Source: EB88 sp964245565
GTDB taxonomy: Bacteria; Acidobacteriota; Terriglobia; Terriglobales; Acidobacteriaceae
DNA: 64,000 nucleotides
Direction of reading: 5' to 3'
NCBI GenBank assembly: GCA_964245565.1
Contig: CAXTMY010000004.1
Span: forward strand, 1 to 64,000
A program made the translations under genes and the position numbers. Of this stretch, positions 1 through 8,538 are shown piece after piece (the stretch's first letter is position 1; every line of letters begins with the position of its first letter). A model generated the notes under the pieces. It was not told where the DNA came from and searched no databases. It saw nothing but the letters and a program-made list of their open reading frames with translations.

Positions 1-92
1 GGCTTGGGAAACGACGCCTGCGGGAATGCAGATGGAGCGGCGAGCAGGCACGCCACGGCAACAGCGGCGGTGAAACGGCTTTTTGCGATCAT
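1..92 (-). CDS. Exported protein, N-terminal fragment only
   Basis: The gene starts at the ATG whose first base is 92 and runs off the left edge, so only about 30 residues are visible. They form a typical Sec signal peptide: a basic start (MIAKSRF), a hydrophobic Ala/Val/Leu core, and an Ala-rich cleavage region before QASFPKP. A strong ribosome site, GGAGGAG, lies 6 bases upstream. The gene is divergent from the next one at 248. The mature protein is outside the window, so no function can be given. Confidence 0.7.
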   Translation of the reverse strand, partial: MIAKSRFTAAVAVACLLAAPSAFPQASFPK

Positions 93-247
93 CGCTTGCT
101 CCTCCCGGCCTGAAATCGGGCCTGGCCTGGACAGTACCGCCGGGCACTGCGCTTGCCGAACGCTGCCCTGCCTGGGTACTAGACTAGCAGTGGACCGGGG
201 ATGGTAGCGCGCCCCCGGCAATGACTTTTGTGTGAGGCAAGCCCAGC

Positions 248-1321
248 ATGCGCCGCTCGATCTTCGCTGCCGATCTAAGTCTGGTCTTCGCTGCCGCCCT
301 GGGTCTGCTGCTTGCCGGGATCGTGTGCCCGGCGGCGCGGGCGGTTTCCTGCACGGTGGCGGCGGCGATGACGGGGCAGCAGCGGTCGGAGCTGTTTGCG
401 GCGGCCCACCAGCTGGGCGGCGACGTGCTGCGGGGGGACGTGCCGGCGCTGAAGAGCGGAGCGATCGCTTCGCTGGCCGGGAACTTTGCCGGGATCGCCG
501 AAACGGTGACGGGCTTGGGGACTGCGCTGACCGGGGCGACGCTGACGGTTGAGAACCTGTACGGCCTGGACGCGTCCGACTTGCAGGGGACCGAGGACGA
601 TGTGCAGTTTTTTTGCGGAGTGGCGGGCGCGCCGCTGCTGGTTACAGTGACGCTGGGCCGGCTGCCGAAGGGGCAGTACGCGCTGGCCCTGCTGCACGCG
701 ACGGGCGTGAAGGCGCCGCAACAGTTTGCGATGGTGCTGGAAAACGTAGCGGGTCCGGGCGGCGGTGCCGCGGGCTCGGGCGGCAGTGCCGCGGGCTCGG
801 GCACGGCGGCGGCGCAGTGGAAGCTGGCGGGGTTTTTCGCGCGGCCGCTCACGATGGACGGGCATGACAGCGTGTGGTTCTGGCAGCAGGCAAGGGTTTT
901 GAAAGGCAGGAACGAAGACTGGAGCGCGTTCTTTTACGATCAGGCGGCGGCCTACCTGGCGCGGCCCGCCGACCTGTACACGAGCAACAACCTGGAGAAG
1001 CTGAGCCGGGAGACAGCGGCGGTGGAGCCGACGGGGCTGCCGGGCAACACGCCGATGCAGGTCGCGGCGACAGGCGAGACGTTCGCGGTGACCGGGCTGC
1101 GGGTGGATACGACGCTGGGAGCGCTCGATCTGCGCGTGAATGCGCGGGTCGAGAGTGTTGCCGATCCGGTGCAGGCGCGGGCCGGCGCGATCCGGCTGAT
1201 GACGGCGCTGCTCAAGCAGCATCCGGGGCTGCGCGCAAACTTCCACGGACTGTGGGTGTATGAGACGACGGCGGCGAACCAGAGTTTCGCGGTGGAGCAG
1301 CCGGTGACCGCGATACCATAG
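248..1321 (+). CDS. Secreted protein of unknown function
   Basis: 357 residues. The N-terminus is a clear Sec signal peptide, with Arg at 2-3, a long hydrophobic stretch to about 25, and PAARA as a likely cleavage site, so the product is exported. Two mixed alpha/beta regions (about 35-165 and 190-357) are joined by a low-complexity Gly-Ala-Ser linker near 168-182, encoded by a tandem GC-rich repeat around 755-800. I recognise no catalytic motif. The stop is only 6 bases before the nitroreductase start, so the two are probably cotranscribed. Likely a conserved acidobacterial hypothetical protein; no role is assigned. Confidence 0.7.
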   Translation: MRRSIFAADLSLVFAAALGLLLAGIVCPAARAVSCTVAAAMTGQQRSELFAAAHQLGGDVLRGDVPALKSGAIASLAGNFAGIAETVTGLGTALTGATLTVENLYGLDASDLQGTEDDVQFFCGVAGAPLLVTVTLGRLPKGQYALALLHATGVKAPQQFAMVLENVAGPGGGAAGSGGSAAGSGTAAAQWKLAGFFARPLTMDGHDSVWFWQQARVLKGRNEDWSAFFYDQAAAYLARPADLYTSNNLEKLSRETAAVEPTGLPGNTPMQVAATGETFAVTGLRVDTTLGALDLRVNARVESVADPVQARAGAIRLMTALLKQHPGLRANFHGLWVYETTAANQSFAVEQPVTAIP

Positions 1322-1327
1322 GCAGAT

Positions 1328-1978
1328 ATGAGTACGCCCACGGAGAGGCCGTTTCTGCAGGTGGTCGCGGAGCGGCGGGCTACAGCCTCGTTTGACACTA
1401 CGCCGCTGGCGAGTGAAGACCTGCATGCGATCCTGTCGGCAGGGCTGCAGGCGCCGAGCAGCTACAACCTGCAGCCGTGGCGCTTCATCGTGGTGCGCAG
1501 CCCGGAAGGCCGGCGCAGGCTGAGGATGGCGTGTTTCAACCAGGGCAAGGTGGAAGAGGCGCCGGTGGTGGTTGTGGCCTGCGGCGATGCGGACGGCTGG
1601 CGTAACGGCGACCTGGAGGAGATGCTGCGGCTGGGGCGTGAGGGCGGCATGCCGGAGAACTTTCTGGACCAGATGCGCGGCAATGTGCCGGTGTACCTGC
1701 GCGAGCACCCGAACCTGGCGGCATGGCTGAACCGGCAGGTGATGCTGGCGTTTACGACGATGATGTGGGCGGCGGAGTCAATGGGATATGACACCGCGCC
1801 GATGGAAGGTTTCGACGCGGAGAAGGTGCGCGTGGCGCTGAAGCTGCCGCTGAGCTACGAGCCGGTGGCGCTGCTGGCGATCGGCCTGGCGAAAGGCCAG
1901 GGCAAATACAACGGAGGCCGCTTCGGCATGCACCGGACGGTGTTCGAAGAGGAGTTTCCCAGGCCGCTGCGGGAGTGA
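1328..1978 (+). CDS. Nitroreductase family protein
   Basis: 216 residues, the usual size for an FMN-dependent nitroreductase-fold oxidoreductase. The N-terminal signature is present: RRATASFDT, then the APSSYNLQPWRFIVV segment, which in the family contacts FMN phosphate and the isoalloxazine ring. A C-terminal GLAKGQ-type region closes the fold. The family reduces nitroaromatics, quinones or enones with NAD(P)H; the real substrate cannot be read from sequence. It starts 6 bases after the preceding gene with only a weak ribosome site, suggesting translational coupling. The protein is cytosolic, with no signal peptide. Confidence 0.88.
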   Translation: MSTPTERPFLQVVAERRATASFDTTPLASEDLHAILSAGLQAPSSYNLQPWRFIVVRSPEGRRRLRMACFNQGKVEEAPVVVVACGDADGWRNGDLEEMLRLGREGGMPENFLDQMRGNVPVYLREHPNLAAWLNRQVMLAFTTMMWAAESMGYDTAPMEGFDAEKVRVALKLPLSYEPVALLAIGLAKGQGKYNGGRFGMHRTVFEEEFPRPLRE

Positions 1979-1980
1979 AG

Positions 1981-2002
1981 GCCGGCTCGACGGAAGGCCG
2001 GC
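1981..2002. terminator. Possible bidirectional hairpin
   Basis: GCCGGC at 1981-1986 and 1997-2002 can pair around a 10-base loop between two convergent genes. There is no clear T run on either side, so termination is uncertain. Confidence 0.25.
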
Positions 2003-2169
2003 TAGGAAGTCACCGAAGCCTTCGCAAGCTTGCCGGTGGCAACCGATGAGGCGTGGAGACGGAGAAGAGCAAAGGCGCCGCGGCAGATGGAATGGGCGGC
2101 GAGAACACCGAAAGCGAGTGAAGCCGCAGTGGCGCATACCAGCATGGAAGCATTGATCAGATCCTGCAT
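2002..2169 (-). CDS. Small single-pass membrane protein, hypothetical
   Basis: About 55 residues from the ATG at 2169 (MQDLINAS). An AAGGAG lies 13 bases upstream; a longer reading from 2208 lacks this support. Residues about 8-30 are a hydrophobic helix rich in Ala/Leu/Val, followed by a short basic, Ala/Leu-rich tail. It reads convergently with the nitroreductase gene and divergently from uvrA. Small frames of this style occur in Terriglobia, but I cannot name a family, and chance is not excluded in such GC-rich DNA. Confidence 0.45.
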   Translation of the reverse strand: MQDLINASMLVCATAASLAFGVLAAHSICRGAFALLRLHASSVATGKLAKASVTS

Positions 2170-2401
2170 GGGTCTTCCCGGTCTCCTTGAAAGCAAATCG
2201 AAAGGCATGGGCGTTTGCCGGCGCTGCTCTGCCGAAACGCTCTTCTTCCTATGATTGTCGCAGAGCGGTACCGATGGCGGGCGCTATTCGCACGAAAGTA
2301 ATCCTGCGGGTATCTTTAAAGTCACGCCGGGAAGTCGTACCGGCAAAGGGCGCGAGTCTTTGCAGCCTTCCGCTTCCCACGGCATCCGACAGCTGAATTC
2401 T

Positions 2402-5242
2402 ATGGCCATTACTCACATTTCGGTCCGCGGCGCGCGGCAGCACAACCTGCGGGACATCAACGTCCGGATTCCGCGCAATACGCTGACGGTGGTGACCGGG
2501 CTTTCCGGCTCGGGCAAGAGCTCGCTTGCGTTCGACACGATTTATGCCGAGGGCCAGCGGCGCTATGTGGAGACGCTGTCGGCGTATGCGCGGCAGTTCC
2601 TGGACCAGCTGGAGCGGCCGGATGTGGATTCGATCGAAGGGCTGAGCCCGGCGATCTCGATCGAGCAGAAGACGACGAACCGGAGCCCGCGCTCGACGGT
2701 GGGCACGATTACGGAGATTTACGACTACCTGCGGCTGCTGTATGCCTCGGTCGGGGTGCCGCACTGCCCCAACTGCGGACTGGCGATTTCGCGGCAGTCG
2801 CTCGACCAGATTACAGACCGGGTGCTGGCGCTGGCGCCGGGCGAGCGGGTGACGATTTTCGCGCCGGTGGTGCGGGGGCGCAAGGGCGAGTTCAAGGAGC
2901 TGCTGGAGCAGCTGGACACGCAGGGGTTTCGCGCGCGGATTGACGGCGAGATGCGCGACCTGGCGGAGCCGATTGCCCTGGAGCGGCGGAAGAACCACAC
3001 CATCGAAGCGGTGGTGGACCGGCTGGTGCTGAAGGCCGAGATGGACCGCAAGCGGCTGGAAGGCTCGATTGCGAAGGCGCTGCAGATGGCGAACGGGCTG
3101 GTGCTGCTGCAGGTGCATGGGACGGGTGAGAATCGCGAGCAGCTCTATTCGTCCTCGATGTCGTGCCCGAACTGCGGGCTGGACGTGCCGAAGCTGGAGC
3201 CGCGCTCGTTCTCGTTCAACAGCACGTACGGGGCGTGTCCGAACTGTCACGGTCTCGGTTCCATTTACGACTTCGACCCGGCGAAGGTGATTACAGACTG
3301 GACGAAGCCGCTGCTGGACGGGGCGCTGGGGCCGGGCGCGGCGTCGCAGTACCTGCTGAAGCTGATCCAGCTGGCGGCGACGCGGTACAAGATCAACCTG
3401 GCGCTGCCGTTCGAACAGCTGACAGAAAAGCAGCAGAACCTGCTGCTTTTCGGGCCGGAGAAAACCGAAGGGCCGCGGACGGGGTTCCACGGGATACTGG
3501 CGTGGCTGCGGGATTCGCTCGAGGAGTCGCGGTCGGAGAGTTATCGCGAGTGGATGCTGGGGTATATGTCGGCCTCGGACTGCCCGGTGTGCAAGGGGCG
3601 GCGGCTGCGGCCGGAGTCGCTGGCGGTGCGGGTAGGTGAGCTCTCGATCGCGGAGTTCACGGAGATGCCGCTCGGGCGCGCGCTTACGGCGGCCAGGACG
3701 CTGCACTTCTCTGAGCGCGATGCGCTGATCGCGGAGCGGCTGCGGCGCGAGGTGGTGGAGCGGCTGCAGTTCCTGAACGATGTGGGGCTCGCGTACCTGA
3801 CGCTGAGCCGGAGCGCGGCGACGCTGTCGGGCGGCGAGGGCCAGCGGATCCGGCTGGCGACGCAGATCGGCTCGCGGCTGCGCGGGGTGTTGTACGTGCT
3901 GGACGAGCCTTCGATCGGGCTGCACCAGCGCGACAACATGCGTCTGATCGCCGCGCTTGAGGCGCTGCGCGACCTGGGCAATACGGTGCTGGTGGTGGAG
4001 CATGACGAGGACACGATTCGCCGTGCCGATTATGTGCTCGACCTGGGGCCGGGCGCGGGCAAGCTGGGCGGCTACGTGGTGGCCGAGGGCAAGCCGGCGG
4101 ACATCATGGCTTCGCCGGAGTCGCTGACCGGGCGCTACCTCTCCGGAGAGAGCACGGTGATGCACCGCGAGGCGCCGCGGAAGCTGACCGGCAAGTGGAT
4201 CGCGGTCGAAGGCGCGCGGGCGCACAACCTGCAGAATGTGACGGCGCAGATTCCGCTGGGCGTGATGTCGGTGATTACGGGCGTTTCCGGCTCGGGCAAG
4301 AGCACGCTGGTGAACGATACGCTGTACCGGGCGCTGGCGAAGGAGCTGTACGGCTCGCGCGAGGAGCCGGGCAGGTATGCGCGGATCAGGGGCTTCGAGC
4401 AGATCGATAAGGCGGTGCGGATCGACCAGTCGCCGATCGGGCGGACGCCGCGGTCGAACCCGGCGACGTACACCGGCGTATTCGCGGCGATCCGCGACCT
4501 GTTCGCGATGCTGCCGGAGTCGCGCGAGCGCGGGTACAAGCCGGGGCGCTTCTCCTTCAACGTATCGGGCGGCCGCTGCGAGGCGTGCCAGGGCGACGGG
4601 CAGAAGCGCGTGGAGATGAACTTTCTGCCGGACGTGTATGTGCTGTGCGACATCTGCAACGGGCGCCGTTACAATCAGGAAACCCTCGCGGTGAAGTTCA
4701 ACGGCTACTCGATCGCCGACATCCTGGAGCTCTCGATCGCGGACGCGCTGCCGGTGCTGGCGGATATTCCGCAGGTGCGCAACAAGCTGCAGACGCTGGT
4801 GGATGTGGGGCTCGGGTACATCCACCTGGGGCAGGCGGCAACGACGCTTTCAGGCGGCGAGGCGCAGCGCATGAAGCTGGCGCGCGAGCTCTCAAAGCGG
4901 CAGACCGGCAAGACGCTGTACCTTCTGGATGAGCCGACGACCGGGCTGCACTTCGACGATGTGCGCAAGCTGATGGAAGTGCTGCACAAGCTGACGGACC
5001 TGGGCAACACGGTGCTGATCATCGAGCACAACCTTGATGTGATCCGCAATGCGGACTGGATCCTGGATATGGGGCCGGAGGGCGGCGAAGGCGGCGGGCT
5101 GATTATCGCGGAAGGGACGCCGGCGCAGATCGCGGGGGTTTCCGGGTCGCATACGGGGGGGTTCCTGAAGCAGCACGTCGTTGCTGAAGAACCAGCGGTG
5201 GTTAGGCCAACGGCTCGCAAAAGGCGCGGCAGTGATGAATGA
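2402..5242 (+). CDS. uvrA: UvrABC excinuclease subunit A
   Basis: 946 residues, normal for UvrA, the DNA-damage-sensing ATPase dimer that loads UvrB in nucleotide excision repair. The start is set at 2402 (MAITHISVRGARQHNL), the family's usual N-terminus; an open frame extends upstream to 2255 but has no family similarity. Two ABC ATPase halves are visible: Walker A GLSGSGKS near 33 and GVSGSGKST near 627, with LSGGE signatures near 474 and 815. Cys-x2-Cys pairs mark the zinc modules (CPNCG near 122, CPNCGLD and CPNCHG near 254-282, CEAC and CDIC near 726-760). uvrC lies 3.3 kb downstream on the same strand, but other genes intervene. Confidence 0.98.
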   Translation: MAITHISVRGARQHNLRDINVRIPRNTLTVVTGLSGSGKSSLAFDTIYAEGQRRYVETLSAYARQFLDQLERPDVDSIEGLSPAISIEQKTTNRSPRSTVGTITEIYDYLRLLYASVGVPHCPNCGLAISRQSLDQITDRVLALAPGERVTIFAPVVRGRKGEFKELLEQLDTQGFRARIDGEMRDLAEPIALERRKNHTIEAVVDRLVLKAEMDRKRLEGSIAKALQMANGLVLLQVHGTGENREQLYSSSMSCPNCGLDVPKLEPRSFSFNSTYGACPNCHGLGSIYDFDPAKVITDWTKPLLDGALGPGAASQYLLKLIQLAATRYKINLALPFEQLTEKQQNLLLFGPEKTEGPRTGFHGILAWLRDSLEESRSESYREWMLGYMSASDCPVCKGRRLRPESLAVRVGELSIAEFTEMPLGRALTAARTLHFSERDALIAERLRREVVERLQFLNDVGLAYLTLSRSAATLSGGEGQRIRLATQIGSRLRGVLYVLDEPSIGLHQRDNMRLIAALEALRDLGNTVLVVEHDEDTIRRADYVLDLGPGAGKLGGYVVAEGKPADIMASPESLTGRYLSGESTVMHREAPRKLTGKWIAVEGARAHNLQNVTAQIPLGVMSVITGVSGSGKSTLVNDTLYRALAKELYGSREEPGRYARIRGFEQIDKAVRIDQSPIGRTPRSNPATYTGVFAAIRDLFAMLPESRERGYKPGRFSFNVSGGRCEACQGDGQKRVEMNFLPDVYVLCDICNGRRYNQETLAVKFNGYSIADILELSIADALPVLADIPQVRNKLQTLVDVGLGYIHLGQAATTLSGGEAQRMKLARELSKRQTGKTLYLLDEPTTGLHFDDVRKLMEVLHKLTDLGNTVLIIEHNLDVIRNADWILDMGPEGGEGGGLIIAEGTPAQIAGVSGSHTGGFLKQHVVAEEPAVVRPTARKRRGSDE

Positions 5243-5263
5243 GCGAGTATAAGGGTCGAGGAT

Positions 5264-5869
5264 TTGTCATACTCAGTAATGGAGGCCGATGTGAATTTTC
5301 TAGAGGTGTTGGTCAGCCAATGCAAGTCCGAACTGAAGACCTACAAAGAGCATCTTCACCGTCTTACAGCTCCAGATGAGAACTCTTTAAGCGGTCAACT
5401 AACAATACCGCCAGGTCAGAAGGGTTGGAGCTACGTTCGACTGTTTGGTCAACATCTCCTTGGCGCCTGCTCAATTCACGTGAATGATCCCTACATCCGG
5501 CTCCCTTACCAGATACAGAACCTTAGCGTGTTGCTTGACCTTATTCGAGATCTTGGACCCGTCGATCGCAGCGTCCGTGTCTTGCTAAACACCTATTCTG
5601 ACGATGACACATCTCTAAAGCAGTCGCGGCAACTTAACCAAATTGTAAAAAGCTTTGAAAGCACTCGCTTAGCATTCTCATGGAGGCTGGACAGCAATCC
5701 ACATTTCCACGCTAGATCCATCGTTACCGACACGGGTTGGAGAATAGCCTTAGACCGGGGCATAGACCTTTTTCAGCGACCGCCCGCAGGTTCTCGTCTA
5801 AACACCAAAGAGGCTCAGGAGAATGCACTGAGCCGAGGTTCGGAAATTATGTACATACGCTATCGTTAG
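5264..5869 (+). CDS. MITD1 C-terminal-like (PLD-like) domain protein
   Basis: 201 residues. It carries the landmarks of the phospholipase-D-like domain at the C-terminus of eukaryotic MITD1 (MIT_C family): NDPYIRLPYQIQNL at about 72-85, then HARSIVTDTGWRIALDRG and IDLFQRP near 147-172. The eukaryotic domain binds membranes through a PLD-like fold without the HKD catalytic motif, and none is seen here. Bacterial homologues have no settled function. The TTG at 5264 is preferred because AAGGG lies 8 bases upstream; the ATG at 5279 has no ribosome site. The gene is visibly AT-richer than uvrA and the protease gene on either side, which suggests acquisition. No membrane segment or signal peptide is seen. 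Confidence 0.7.
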   Translation: MSYSVMEADVNFLEVLVSQCKSELKTYKEHLHRLTAPDENSLSGQLTIPPGQKGWSYVRLFGQHLLGACSIHVNDPYIRLPYQIQNLSVLLDLIRDLGPVDRSVRVLLNTYSDDDTSLKQSRQLNQIVKSFESTRLAFSWRLDSNPHFHARSIVTDTGWRIALDRGIDLFQRPPAGSRLNTKEAQENALSRGSEIMYIRYR

Positions 5870-5937
5870 GCGCGCGCGGCTATTCTGAGGCTACAGCCTA
5901 GACTCTCAGGGCAAGTGGGCGTGAAGGAGACTGTGCA

Positions 5938-6825
5938 GTGAGCGCGTTCGAGCCGGTGCTAGAGCAGGAGGAACGAGACGGGCGGCGGGCGGCCGCGGCA
6001 AGCCCGGCGGCCAGTATTGACGCGGTCGGTCCCACGCTGGGGCACACGCTGATCCTGCTGGTCCTGGCCGCGGTGCTGCTGGTGGCGGGGCAGTTCGGCG
6101 TGGTGCTGCTGGCGCAGCAAACGCACATTTACGGGCGGCACTCGCTCCACACCTATGCGGAGCTGCTGAGCGACGACGCGCGCTGGCTGGTGCCGTCGCA
6201 GGCCTTCAGCTACCTGCTGGTGGTGATCGCCATCGTGCCGATTTTTCGCGCGATGTGGCACCGGGGGTTCGCAGAGGGGCTGCACTGGAACGCGGCCCAG
6301 GCGCAGCGCTACTTTGTGCGGCTGCTGGTGCTGGGGCTGGGCTGCGGGTTCGGCAATGCGCTGCTGGGCAGCGAGCTGCCGATGCCGAAGAACCCGCCGA
6401 TCATGGCGGACCTGCTGCACTCGCCGGTGGGCGCCTGGCTGATGCTGCTGTTCGGCATCACGGGCGCGCCGCTGTTCGAGGAGATGTTTTTCCGCGGGTT
6501 CCTGCTGCCGGGTTTCCTGAATACGTTTCGCTGGCTTTCACTGAAGGGCGACGTTTCGCCGGAGACGGCGCGGTGGGTGGGCATTCCCTTCTCGATTATC
6601 TTTACCAGCCTGCCGTTTGCGCTGATGCACGCAACGCAGGTGTCGCATGCCTGGGCGCCGGTGCTGCTGATCGGGCTGGTCTCGGTCGTGCTGTGCGCGG
6701 TGCGGCTGCGGCTGAACTCGCTGGCCGCAAGCACGGTGGTGCATGCGGCTTACAACTTCACGCTGTTCGCCGGGATCCTGGTGGAGACGGGCGGGTTCCG
6801 CCACCTGGAGCGGCTGGTTCACTAA
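5938..6825 (+). CDS. CPBP family intramembrane glutamic protease
   Basis: 295 residues with several hydrophobic segments. The core CPBP/Abi motifs are visible: motif 1 FEEMFFRGFLLPG (EExxxR) near 180, motif 2 FALMHA with its conserved His near 223, and a third hydrophobic motif near 262-275 (AASTVVHAAYN). The family includes Rce1-type CAAX proteases and bacterial proteins linked to bacteriocin immunity or signalling; the substrate cannot be predicted. The GTG start at 5938 is supported by AAGGAGA 8 bases upstream. pyrE follows 18 bases after the stop, so cotranscription is likely. Confidence 0.88.
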   Translation: MSAFEPVLEQEERDGRRAAAASPAASIDAVGPTLGHTLILLVLAAVLLVAGQFGVVLLAQQTHIYGRHSLHTYAELLSDDARWLVPSQAFSYLLVVIAIVPIFRAMWHRGFAEGLHWNAAQAQRYFVRLLVLGLGCGFGNALLGSELPMPKNPPIMADLLHSPVGAWLMLLFGITGAPLFEEMFFRGFLLPGFLNTFRWLSLKGDVSPETARWVGIPFSIIFTSLPFALMHATQVSHAWAPVLLIGLVSVVLCAVRLRLNSLAASTVVHAAYNFTLFAGILVETGGFRHLERLVH

Positions 6826-6843
6826 AATTCGGGAGCGTACACA

Positions 6844-7455
6844 GTGACGGCACATCCACACGACGCACGCACGGCGCTGCTGCACCTGCTGGCGCGCATT
6901 TCATTCAAGCTGGGGAGCTTTCAGCTCTCCTCGGGCGCAACGAGCGACTACTACATCGACTGCCGGGTGACGACGCTGCACGCGGAGGGCGGACGGCTGA
7001 CCGGCCTGGCGCTGCTGGACCGGATGCATGCGGCCGGGCTCGCGCCGAAGGCCGTGGGCGGGCTGACGATGGGTGCGGACCCGGTGGTGAGCGGGATTGC
7101 GATTGCCAGCGCGCAACGGGCGCACGAGGACAGCGGGCAGCCGCTGGTGCACGGGTTCCTGGTGCGCAAGGGCGAGAAGGCGCACGGGATGAAGCGGCGG
7201 ATCGAAGGGTTCTTCGAGGAAGGCGCGCCGGTGGTGATCGTGGACGATGTGTGCACGACGGGGGCTTCAACGATCGAGGCCGTGCAGGTGGCGCGGGCCG
7301 CGGGGCTGCAGGTGACAGGCGCGGTGTGCCTGGTGGAGCGGGAAGAAGCGAGCGGCAGGCCCGCGGTGGAGGCGGCGCTTGAAGGCGCACCATTCCTGCG
7401 GCTGTTTACCGCGGACGATGTGCGCGCCGCGCACATTCAGCAGATGCCCCTGTAG
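6844..7455 (+). CDS. pyrE: Orotate phosphoribosyltransferase
   Basis: 203 residues. It catalyses orotate + PRPP to OMP + PPi in de novo pyrimidine synthesis (cytosolic, usually dimeric). Family landmarks are FQLSSGATSDYYID in the N-terminal region, GFLVRKGEKAHG in the flexible catalytic loop, and the PRPP-binding motif VVIVDDVCTTGAST at about 129-142. The GTG start at 6844 has GGGAG about 9 bases upstream. It lies 18 bases downstream of the CPBP protease gene and converges on the OmpA-type gene. Confidence 0.95.
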   Translation: MTAHPHDARTALLHLLARISFKLGSFQLSSGATSDYYIDCRVTTLHAEGGRLTGLALLDRMHAAGLAPKAVGGLTMGADPVVSGIAIASAQRAHEDSGQPLVHGFLVRKGEKAHGMKRRIEGFFEEGAPVVIVDDVCTTGASTIEAVQVARAAGLQVTGAVCLVEREEASGRPAVEAALEGAPFLRLFTADDVRAAHIQQMPL

Positions 7456-7464
7456 GGGCACCTG
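7441..7464. terminator. Hairpin at the pyrE stop
   Basis: CAGATGCCCC and GGGGCACCTG pair over 10 positions with one mismatch around a TGTA loop. The hairpin covers the pyrE stop codon in a convergent gap. No T run follows, so it may be a weak or factor-assisted terminator. Confidence 0.35.
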
Positions 7465-7488
7465 CGCGAGGAGCTTCGCCCGAGCGGC

Positions 7489-8310
7489 TTACTGCGGCGT
7501 GCCGGACTGCCCGGTCATCGGTTCAGACTGCGTCGGTTGCGCCGGTTGCGACTGCTGCGACTGAGCCGGCTGCGGCGCGCTGTTGTCGGCGCCGCTCATG
7601 GGCTGGTTGGTGAGCAGCTGGATGTCGACGCGGCGGTTCTGGGCGCGGCCGCTGGCAGTGCTGTTCGAGGCGACGGCCTGGTCCTTGCCGAGACCGATGA
7701 GATAGAAGCGGTGCGCGGGAACGCCGTATTTCGAGGCAAGGTACTGCACGACGGCATCGGCGCGCCGGTCGCTCAGCTCGTAGTTGTAGGCGGCGCTGCC
7801 AACGGAGTCAGTGCCGCCGGTGAGTGAGAGGATGTACGAGCGCTGCGCGCCGAGCTGGGCACCGAGGCCGTCGAGCTGCGCCTTGCCCTGCCTGGTGAGG
7901 TCCGCCTTGTTGAAGCCGAAGTTGACCATGACGTCGTCGACCTTGTGATAGGTGTCGAGGTTGGAGACGACGCTGTTGAGCGTGTCGGCGCGGTGCACGG
8001 CGTCCTGCGCGCTTCCCTGCGCCTGGCTGGCGGCGCCGGTGGCGGTGGTGGCGGCCTGCTGGGCGTTCGCCGCGCTGGTCTGGGCCTGGTTGATCCCGGT
8101 GCCGGTGCGCCGGTCGAGATCCTGGAGGGCGCGGTTGTTCGCGGAGGTCTTGTCTTCGAGCTCGTTGGTCTGGTTGATAACGGGTGCGGTTTGATTGCGG
8201 ACGTAGTTTTTGGTGGTGCAGCCGGTGACCAGGGAAAGCGCGACGAGGGAGGAAATGACACCCAGGTTGCAGAAAGCAGCGGGTTTTCCCCGCAAAGCGT
8301 GCGTTTTCAT
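7489..8310 (-). CDS. OmpA-family peptidoglycan-associated lipoprotein
   Basis: 273 residues. A lipoprotein signal ends in the lipobox LVTGC, with Cys at 31. An Asn/Gln/Ala-rich helical region (about 35-130) that could form a coiled coil comes next, then an OmpA/Pal peptidoglycan-binding domain (about 140-235) with NFGFNKADL, NYELSDRRADAVVQYL and a terminal GRAQNRRVDIQL, which contains the Arg pair typical of diaminopimelate binding. The C-terminal 35 residues are Gln/Pro/Ser-rich. The likely role is tethering outer membrane to peptidoglycan. The gene is divergent from uvrC with 228 bases between starts. Confidence 0.9.
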   Translation of the reverse strand: MKTHALRGKPAAFCNLGVISSLVALSLVTGCTTKNYVRNQTAPVINQTNELEDKTSANNRALQDLDRRTGTGINQAQTSAANAQQAATTATGAASQAQGSAQDAVHRADTLNSVVSNLDTYHKVDDVMVNFGFNKADLTRQGKAQLDGLGAQLGAQRSYILSLTGGTDSVGSAAYNYELSDRRADAVVQYLASKYGVPAHRFYLIGLGKDQAVASNSTASGRAQNRRVDIQLLTNQPMSGADNSAPQPAQSQQSQPAQPTQSEPMTGQSGTPQ

Positions 8311-8538
8311 GTTGATCCTTATGCCCTATGCCTTTGGCGCGCGAGCGCCCGAAGAGAGCTATGTGCAAGTTGGATTCCAAAACGGCCGCAAAGGCGCATA
8401 TAGCTTAAGAGAAAAGCTTTACGGGTCTTTGACGGAACAAGGCCGACGAGATGAGCGGAAGTTTTTACATGATGAAGGTACAGTTCGCCAGCCTGCGCGC
8501 CGGCGCTTCTGCCTTGCAGCGATACGATACAGAGAGCG

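Noticed and set aside
2249..4825. Very long open frame on the minus strand opposite uvrA
   Set aside because: GC-rich third positions of uvrA remove antisense stops. The reading is Arg/Pro/His-rich, has no ribosome site and matches no family.
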